Source of the DNA: Elusimicrobiota bacterium
GTDB lineage: Bacteria; Elusimicrobiota; Elusimicrobia; O2-12-FULL-59-9
Length of the DNA: 10,283 nt
Reading direction: 5' to 3'
NCBI GenBank assembly: GCA_016206405.1
Contig: JACQRQ010000057.1
Span: forward strand, 1 to 10,283
Below the pieces are notes generated by a model. The model did no database searches, was not told the origin of the DNA, and was given only the letters and a program-made list of their open reading frames with translations. Each line of letters starts with the position of its first letter. Position 1 is the first letter of the stretch. The position numbers and the translations under genes are program-made. Below are positions 5,995 to 10,283 of this stretch, one piece after another.

Positions 5995-7875
5995 ATGGCT
6001 CCCAAAAGTCTCACTCCCGAGGAAGCGCTTCAACGCCGCTGGGGCTACAGCGCTTTTAAGCCGCTGCAGCGGAAGGCAGTGGAAGCGGCTCTTTCCGGAC
6101 GCGATTGCCTGGTCGTGCTTCCGACGGGAGGGGGAAAAAGCCTCTGCTACCAGCTCCCGGCCGCCATGGGGCGGGGGCTCGTCCTGGTCGTCTCTCCGCT
6201 CATCGCCCTGATGGACGACCAGGTGGCCGCGGCGCGCGAGGCGGGCGTGGCGGCCGACTCCCTGCATTCAAACCTTGAATCCGGCCGGCGCGGCGAGGCC
6301 TACCGGCGGCTTGCGGCCGGCAAAACCGAAATCCTTTACGTGAGCCCGGAACGCCTCCTCATGGGAGACCTGCTGGAGGACCTCGCGCCCAGGCTCGTGT
6401 TGGCTGCCGTCGACGAAGCGCACTGCGTGTCGCATTGGGGGCATGAGTTCAGGCCCGAGTACCGCCGCTTGGCCGAAATTTTGGAGCGGGTTCCCAAGGC
6501 GGCGCGCATGGCCTTGACCGCGACGGCGACGCCCGCCGTTCAAGAGGACGTCTGCGCCCAACTCGCCCTGCGCGATCCCGCGCGCTTCATAGGCCACCCC
6601 GACCGGGCGAACCTCATCTACCGCGCTTTTCCGCGCCGCGATCAGTTGAGCCAAGTTCTCAGCGTTCTGCGCCGCCACCCGGGAGAGGGGGGCATCGTTT
6701 ATGCCCAAACGCGCAAAGACGTGGAACGCTTGGCGGGCGCCATCGCGGCGGAGGGGATTTCTTGCGCGCCCTACCACGCGGGCCTGCCGGCGGAAGATAG
6801 GCGGCGCGCCCAGGACGATTTCGTGAACGAGCGCCTCGACGTGGTGGCCGCCACCATCGCTTTCGGCATGGGCATCGACCGCTCCAACGTTCGCTGCGTC
6901 CTGCACGCCAACACGCCGCGCTCGGTGGAGCACTATCAGCAGGAATCGGGACGCGCCGGCCGCGACGGCCTGCCGGCGGAGTGCGTGCTTCTTTTTGCGG
7001 CCTCGGATCTCGCCGCGCACCGCGGCCTGGCGCTCAAAGACGGACCCCTCGCGCCCGAGCGCCAGCGCGCCCTGGAGCGGCAACTGCGCGATATCGGCCG
7101 CTACGGCGTGGCCCCCGTGTGCCGGCACCGCCTCCTGGCGGAACACTTCGGCGCGGCCTATCCGCCGGACGGAAAGGAGCATCAGGAGGGCGGCTGCCAG
7201 GCCTGCGACGTCTGCCTGGGCGAGACCAAAAGCCTCCCCGCCGAGGAGGCCATGCTCACGGCCAAAAAAGTTTTGAGCGGAGCGTGGCGCGCGGAGGGCC
7301 GCTTCGGGACGGGCTACGTCGTCAATCTGCTCTTGGGCCGCGCCGATGAGCGCATGCGCCGCGGCGGACACGACGCTCTCCAAGTCTTCGGCATCCTGAA
7401 GGAATCCGGCGAGGCGGCGGTGCGCTCGTGGATAGACCAGCTCATCGTGCAGGGTTTTCTGGAAGTGGCGGAAGAAAGGGAATACCCGCTGCTGCGCATC
7501 ACCGAGACGGGAAAGACGCTTTGCCGGAACGAGGGAAGCGTGCGGCTGGGCGTGCCGGCGCCCCCGGCGGCGCGCGCGAAAAGGAAACCCAAAGCCCTGA
7601 GGGCCGTTTCCGCCGGTGTGCCCGTGGACGAGGACCTTTTCGATCGGCTGCGCCGGCTGCGGCGCCTCATCGCCGACAAAACGGGCGTCCCGCCGTACGT
7701 GGTCTTCCACGACAGCGCCCTGGTCGAGATGGCCGCGCTAAAACCCCTGACTCTCGACGCCCTGCGCCAGGTCAAGGGAGTGGGCGAGAGAAAACTGGAG
7801 CGCTACGGCGCCGCCTTCCTGGATGTGATCGCCGGCACGCCCCCGGAATCCGCCGCCACGACGCTAAAAAATTGA
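5995..7875 (+). CDS. recQ: ATP-dependent DNA helicase RecQ
   Basis: A full-length 626-residue RecQ (E. coli RecQ is about 610). The start is taken at ATG 5995; ATG 5986 would lie upstream of the predicted transcription start, and the longer open frame to 5611 overlaps the promoter and the divergent gene. Helicase motifs are complete: motif 0 'FKPLQRKAV' (Gln at 25), Walker A TGGGKS 44-49, DEAH 140-143, the aromatic-rich loop 'SHWGHEFRPEY', TATAT near 175-179, and motif VI QQESGRAGRDG 315-325. The zinc-binding site follows with C376, C401, C404 and C407, then a winged-helix RQC domain (about 415-515), a basic linker, and an HRDC domain (about 545-613, ending 'VKGVGERKLERYGAAFLDVI'). Known role: 3'-5' unwinding in recombinational repair and replication-fork processing. 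It is the first gene of a four-gene co-directional run; the next gene begins 13 nt after its TGA. Confidence 0.96.
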   Translation: MAPKSLTPEEALQRRWGYSAFKPLQRKAVEAALSGRDCLVVLPTGGGKSLCYQLPAAMGRGLVLVVSPLIALMDDQVAAAREAGVAADSLHSNLESGRRGEAYRRLAAGKTEILYVSPERLLMGDLLEDLAPRLVLAAVDEAHCVSHWGHEFRPEYRRLAEILERVPKAARMALTATATPAVQEDVCAQLALRDPARFIGHPDRANLIYRAFPRRDQLSQVLSVLRRHPGEGGIVYAQTRKDVERLAGAIAAEGISCAPYHAGLPAEDRRRAQDDFVNERLDVVAATIAFGMGIDRSNVRCVLHANTPRSVEHYQQESGRAGRDGLPAECVLLFAASDLAAHRGLALKDGPLAPERQRALERQLRDIGRYGVAPVCRHRLLAEHFGAAYPPDGKEHQEGGCQACDVCLGETKSLPAEEAMLTAKKVLSGAWRAEGRFGTGYVVNLLLGRADERMRRGGHDALQVFGILKESGEAAVRSWIDQLIVQGFLEVAEEREYPLLRITETGKTLCRNEGSVRLGVPAPPAARAKRKPKALRAVSAGVPVDEDLFDRLRRLRRLIADKTGVPPYVVFHDSALVEMAALKPLTLDALRQVKGVGERKLERYGAAFLDVIAGTPPESAATTLKN

Positions 7876-7888
7876 GGGGGAAAATTCG

Positions 7889-8290
7889 ATGAAAACAGCG
7901 CAGGAAGCGCGCCACATCAGCGTCTTCGTCAAGCGTCCGCCCGCTGAGGTGTACGATTTCGCCTCAAACCCGGAGAACTTGCCGAAATGGGCGACGGGTC
8001 TGGGAAGGTCGATCCATAATGTGGACGGCGAATGGATCGCGGATGCTCCTTTCGGAAAGGTGAAAATAATTTTCGCGGAAAAGAACGAGTTCGGAGTCCT
8101 GGATCATGACGTCGTGCTGGAGTCGGGAGCGAAGTTTCACAATCCCATGCGGGTCGTCCCCAACGGCGGCGGCAGCGAGGTCGTTTTTACGCTCCTTCGC
8201 CAGCCGGAGACGTCGGATGAAAAATTTACGAAAGACGCCAAATGGGTGGAAAAGGACTTGAAAATTCTGAAAGCTCTCCTGGAGCGATGA
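7889..8290 (+). CDS. SRPBCC (START/polyketide-cyclase-like) family protein
   Basis: A 133-residue cytoplasmic protein with ATG 7889 preceded by GAGGGGG at 7874-7880 (8-nt spacing), partly within the recQ stop. The pattern fits the SRPBCC helix-grip fold: an opening strand 'ISVFVKRPPAEVYDFA', the 'SNPENLPKWATGL' helix, strands around 'GEWIADAPFGKVKIIFAEKNEFGVLDHDV', the 'NPMRVVPNGGGSEVVFTL' hairpin, and the long C-terminal helix from 'DEKFTKDAKWVEKDLKILKALLE'. These proteins bind hydrophobic ligands in a deep cavity; this subfamily has no known ligand, and no catalytic residues can be named. It is tightly packed between recQ and a helicase gene (13 and 9 nt), so it is probably co-transcribed, but no functional tie to DNA repair follows from the sequence. 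Base composition is less GC-rich than recQ. Confidence 0.8.
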   Translation: MKTAQEARHISVFVKRPPAEVYDFASNPENLPKWATGLGRSIHNVDGEWIADAPFGKVKIIFAEKNEFGVLDHDVVLESGAKFHNPMRVVPNGGGSEVVFTLLRQPETSDEKFTKDAKWVEKDLKILKALLER

Positions 8291-8299
8291 TCGCGGAAT

Positions 8300-9523
8300 A
8301 TGAAAGTTGATCCTGCAGCCTCGCAGAAGACGAAAGCGCAGCCTCCCGGCGTTGAGAGGCCTCCTGAAACTACTGCGCCTCGAAAACGCAGCGCCCGCCT
8401 CAGCCTAACGGGAGATCAAGAGCGGGCTCGGGAGGCGATTTTCGCTTGGCGGCGCCAACACCCAAAGCAGGTCCTGACTTTGGGAGGCTACGCCGGCACC
8501 GGCAAAACCACCGTCATCGCCGAAACCATAAAGAGCTTGGCGGAAAGACCGCATATCGCTTTCTGCTGTTATACGGGCAAAGCATCGGATGTGTTGAGAG
8601 AGAAACTTCTGCAAGCCGGCGCGTTAAACGCCGGGGACTACTGCGGAACCATCCATGGATTGATTTACGAGAAAGTCGGCGAGGATGCAAATGCCTCCGG
8701 CAGGGCTGAAATCCTGTGGAGAAAAAAGGAGACCATCAAGACGGATTTTCTGGTAGTGGATGAGGCTTCCATGGTTTCAAGAGATATTTGGGACGATCTC
8801 TGCTCCTACGGCGTCCCCATTCTCGCCGTCGGCGATCACGGACAACTGCCTCCTGTCGGCGATAAATATAATTTGATGGAGCGCCCCGATGTCCGCCTTG
8901 AGACCATCCATCGACAGGCGCAAGCGAGTCCCATCGTCAAGCTCTCCCTTCTCGCCCGGCAGGAGGGGCGCATTCCGCCGGGAGAGTATGGGCCATCCGC
9001 CGTCAAAACCAACGACCGGCAAGCGCCGTGGCGCATAAAATCCCTCGGCAAGGCCATGTTTCTGTGCGGGCGAAACAAAACGCGCGTTGATCTGAACGCT
9101 CAGATCCGGGAGCGGCTCAAAATCCAATCTTCCGAACCGATCGCCCGCGACCGGGTCATCTGCCTGAGAAACGCAAGGCGCTTCAAGGTTTTCAACGGAA
9201 TGTTGGGGGCCCTTAAATCCGTTCAAGTTCTGGGAGAGCGCCATTACCGCGCTCAAATAGAAATGGATTCGGATATTCTTTTCAAGGGCCGGATATGCCG
9301 CGCTCAATTCGGCGAGGAACGCACCCTGGAGTATGAAGAGGGCCAGGGCTGCCTCTTCGATTGGGGCTACGCCTTGACGGTGCACAAGGCGCAAGGCAGC
9401 GAAGCGCGGCAGGTCGTCCTTTTTGAAGAACGGTTTTTTCAGATGAGCGACGACGACTGGCGGCGTTGGCTCTACACCGGCGTCACCCGCGCGTCTGAGG
9501 ATTTGATCATCATCGGAGATTAG
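8300..9523 (+). CDS. Dda/RecD-like SF1B DNA helicase (AAA family ATPase)
   Basis: A 407-residue protein. ATG 8300 is 9 nt after the SRPBCC stop; no strong Shine-Dalgarno is seen directly before it, so coupling is likely. Residues 1-35 are a polar, Pro/Lys-rich, probably disordered lead. The helicase core has the SF1B order: Q-motif-like 'LTGDQERAREAI' (about 36-47), Walker A GYAGTGKTT 63-71, motif Ia near 'CCYTGKASDVLREKL', Walker B 'FLVVDEASMV' (DEAS 154-157), motif III GDHGQLPPVG 178-187, motif IV-like 'FLCGRNKTRVDLNAQIRERL', 'WGYALTVHKAQGSE' near 355-368 and motif VI 'WLYTGVTRASEDLIIIG'. Compared with RecD2 it lacks the long N-terminal HhH region; its size resembles T4 Dda and phage- or plasmid-borne RecD-like helicases. 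Expected activity is 5'-3' unwinding of DNA. It ends in TAG (9521-9523). Composition is less GC-rich than recQ, consistent with separate or phage ancestry, though that is inference. Confidence 0.88.
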   Translation: MKVDPAASQKTKAQPPGVERPPETTAPRKRSARLSLTGDQERAREAIFAWRRQHPKQVLTLGGYAGTGKTTVIAETIKSLAERPHIAFCCYTGKASDVLREKLLQAGALNAGDYCGTIHGLIYEKVGEDANASGRAEILWRKKETIKTDFLVVDEASMVSRDIWDDLCSYGVPILAVGDHGQLPPVGDKYNLMERPDVRLETIHRQAQASPIVKLSLLARQEGRIPPGEYGPSAVKTNDRQAPWRIKSLGKAMFLCGRNKTRVDLNAQIRERLKIQSSEPIARDRVICLRNARRFKVFNGMLGALKSVQVLGERHYRAQIEMDSDILFKGRICRAQFGEERTLEYEEGQGCLFDWGYALTVHKAQGSEARQVVLFEERFFQMSDDDWRRWLYTGVTRASEDLIIIGD

Positions 9524-9543
9524 ATGGCGCGTTGGCGCTCAAA

Positions 9544-10101
9544 ATGAAACTCGCGACGAAACGCCGTCTTTTGCGGCCGGTTTGCATGGCCGATCTCCCG
9601 CACTACTTCGAGCTCGATGCCGACCCCGAGGTCGCCGCGCCCATAGGGCTTTCGGGACCCGCATCGCTCGTTGGAGTTCGTAAATCAATCCGGCAAGCGA
9701 TGAGGGACTGGAAGAAGCCGGGGATCAACAAGATGGCGTTCACGATCATGTCTCGCTCCGGCCGCGAGTGGCTGGGGGGGATCAATCTTCGCTGGCCGCA
9801 TGGAGGCGTGGGGGAGTTGGGCTACGCCATCGCGCCGAGGCATCAGGGGAACGGGTATGCCGCGGAGGCCGTGAAAAAGGTGATTGACGTTGCCTTCCAA
9901 AGCTTCGGGGCGCATCGCGTCCAAGCGACCTGCTGGGTCAGGAACCGCCCCTCGGCGCGCGTGCTGCGCAAAGCCGGTCTAAGAAAAGAAGGGACTCTCC
10001 GCGGCTATCTAAGACAGGGCCGGAAAGTCCGGGACGAATTCATATTCGGCATCACCCGCGCGGACTGGAAAAAAAGCCGATTAAACTCTAAAAAGGGGTA
10101 A
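9544..10101 (+). CDS. GNAT family N-acetyltransferase (RimJ/RimL type)
   Basis: A 185-residue acetyl-CoA-dependent acetyltransferase of the Acetyltransf_3 type. ATG 9544 is preferred; TTG 9532 is an in-frame alternative adding four residues, and neither has a clear Shine-Dalgarno. Signature segments are the opening strand 'RRLLRPVCMADLPHYFEL', 'EWLGGINLRW', then 'VGELGYAIAPRHQGNGYAAEAV' with the acetyl-CoA pyrophosphate-binding loop Q101-G-N-G-Y-A106, and the C-terminal 'NRPSARVLRKAGLRKEGTLRGYLRQGRKVRDEFIFGI', typical of RimJ/RimL relatives that acetylate N-terminal amines or small molecules. The substrate cannot be told from sequence. It begins 20 nt after the helicase stop, likely the last gene of the recQ-led run. 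Its own tail is Lys-rich (KKSRLNSKKG). The stop is TAA. Confidence 0.9.
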   Translation: MKLATKRRLLRPVCMADLPHYFELDADPEVAAPIGLSGPASLVGVRKSIRQAMRDWKKPGINKMAFTIMSRSGREWLGGINLRWPHGGVGELGYAIAPRHQGNGYAAEAVKKVIDVAFQSFGAHRVQATCWVRNRPSARVLRKAGLRKEGTLRGYLRQGRKVRDEFIFGITRADWKKSRLNSKKG

Positions 10102-10188
10102 AACTAGGGGTAACAAGCGGGCAAGCTGCGGATCACGCCCATGTAAGATGTATTTTCATAAAGAAGCGGCCCAGAATCGGTTCACTTT
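10102..10188. other. Short convergent intergenic gap
   Basis: About 87 nt lie between the GNAT stop and the minus-strand stop at 10189-10191. The octamer AGGGGTAA occurs twice, at 10094-10101 (over the GNAT stop) and 10106-10113. No terminator with a T-tract is visible on either strand. Confidence 0.4.
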
Positions 10189-10281
10189 CTACGGGTTGCG
10201 GCTTGGGACTAACGCGGCGGTCCCGAACCGATAATAAAGATCCAGGTGGAAATACACGTAGTCGTTTGGGCCTTCCTCGAA
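10189..10281 (-). CDS. C-terminal end of an unidentified minus-strand protein
   Basis: On the minus strand an open frame enters from the window edge and reads 30 residues (FEEGPNDYVYFHLDLYYRFG, then ten more, ending 'PSRNP') before TAG at 10191-10189. Third codon positions are mostly G or C as in the neighbours, and the alternating hydrophobic pattern (YVYFHLDLYYRF) looks like a beta strand, perhaps the final strand of an envelope or beta-barrel protein. The first coding part lies outside. A second minus frame is also open for about 49 codons but has a less protein-like translation. No family can be named. Confidence 0.45.
   Translation of the reverse strand, partial: FEEGPNDYVYFHLDLYYRFGTAALVPSRNP
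10199..10230. repeat. Imperfect inverted repeat near the right edge
   Basis: CGGCTTGGGAC (10199-10209) can pair with GTCCCGAACCG (10220-10230) over 11 positions with one C/A mismatch and one G/T wobble, around a 10-nt loop. It falls inside the end of the minus-strand partial gene and is not followed by a T-run on either strand, so a terminator call is not supported. Confidence 0.35.
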
Positions 10282-10283
10282 GA

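Noticed and set aside
6268..7710. 480-codon open frame on the minus strand
   Set aside because: It is an antisense shadow of recQ caused by high GC; the plus strand encodes a full RecQ with every motif.
10094..10113. Two AGGGGTAA copies considered as iterons or an attachment site
   Set aside because: Only two 8-nt copies, one over the GNAT stop codon, with no third copy, integrase or replication gene in the window.

Overview
This is a GC-rich bacterial chromosomal segment, densely coding with mostly short intergenic gaps. It comes from a Gram-negative organism: there is a TonB-type C-terminal domain, several Sec signal peptides and a type II secretion/type IV pilus assembly ATPase. No rRNA, tRNA or ribosomal protein is present to fix the phylum. 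The mix of a GspE/PilB-type ATPase, DUF3047, DUF971 and lineage-specific secreted proteins would fit a deep-branching group such as Elusimicrobiota or a deltaproteobacterial-type lineage, but that is a guess. No CRISPR array, integrase, transposase or phage structural gene was seen.

Left block (1-1714, + strand): the 3' part of a proline-rich protein with a TonB/TolA-like C-terminal domain, then a secreted DUF3047 protein 2 nt later, then a DUF971 protein with two CxCxxC motifs whose start overlaps the DUF3047 stop. These three look translationally coupled. A 160-nt gap with TGGGCCCA palindromes and a weak promoter-like element follows.

Middle block (1875-4588, + strand): a nearly perfect GspE/PilB assembly ATPase is interrupted by one in-frame TAG at 3060-3062, inside the Walker B strand. 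The reading frame then continues intact to 3578. Next come an unknown exported or membrane protein and a 5'-truncated class III adenylate/guanylate cyclase remnant. The stretch holds one interrupted gene and one truncated gene, so it looks decayed or rearranged, unless the TAG is a sequencing error.

A lone minus-strand gene (4686-5789) encodes an unrecognised exported, mostly helical protein. It is divergent from the next block across a 205-nt intergenic region that carries promoter-like elements for both directions and a 14-nt perfect palindrome.

Right block (5995-10101, + strand): full-length RecQ helicase, a SRPBCC-fold protein, a Dda/RecD-like SF1B helicase and a GNAT acetyltransferase, with gaps of only 9-20 nt, probably one transcript. 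The RecQ promoter lies so close to its ATG that the transcript should be leaderless. From the SRPBCC gene onward the DNA is visibly less GC-rich than recQ. The window ends with the last codons of an unidentified minus-strand gene (stop at 10189-10191).
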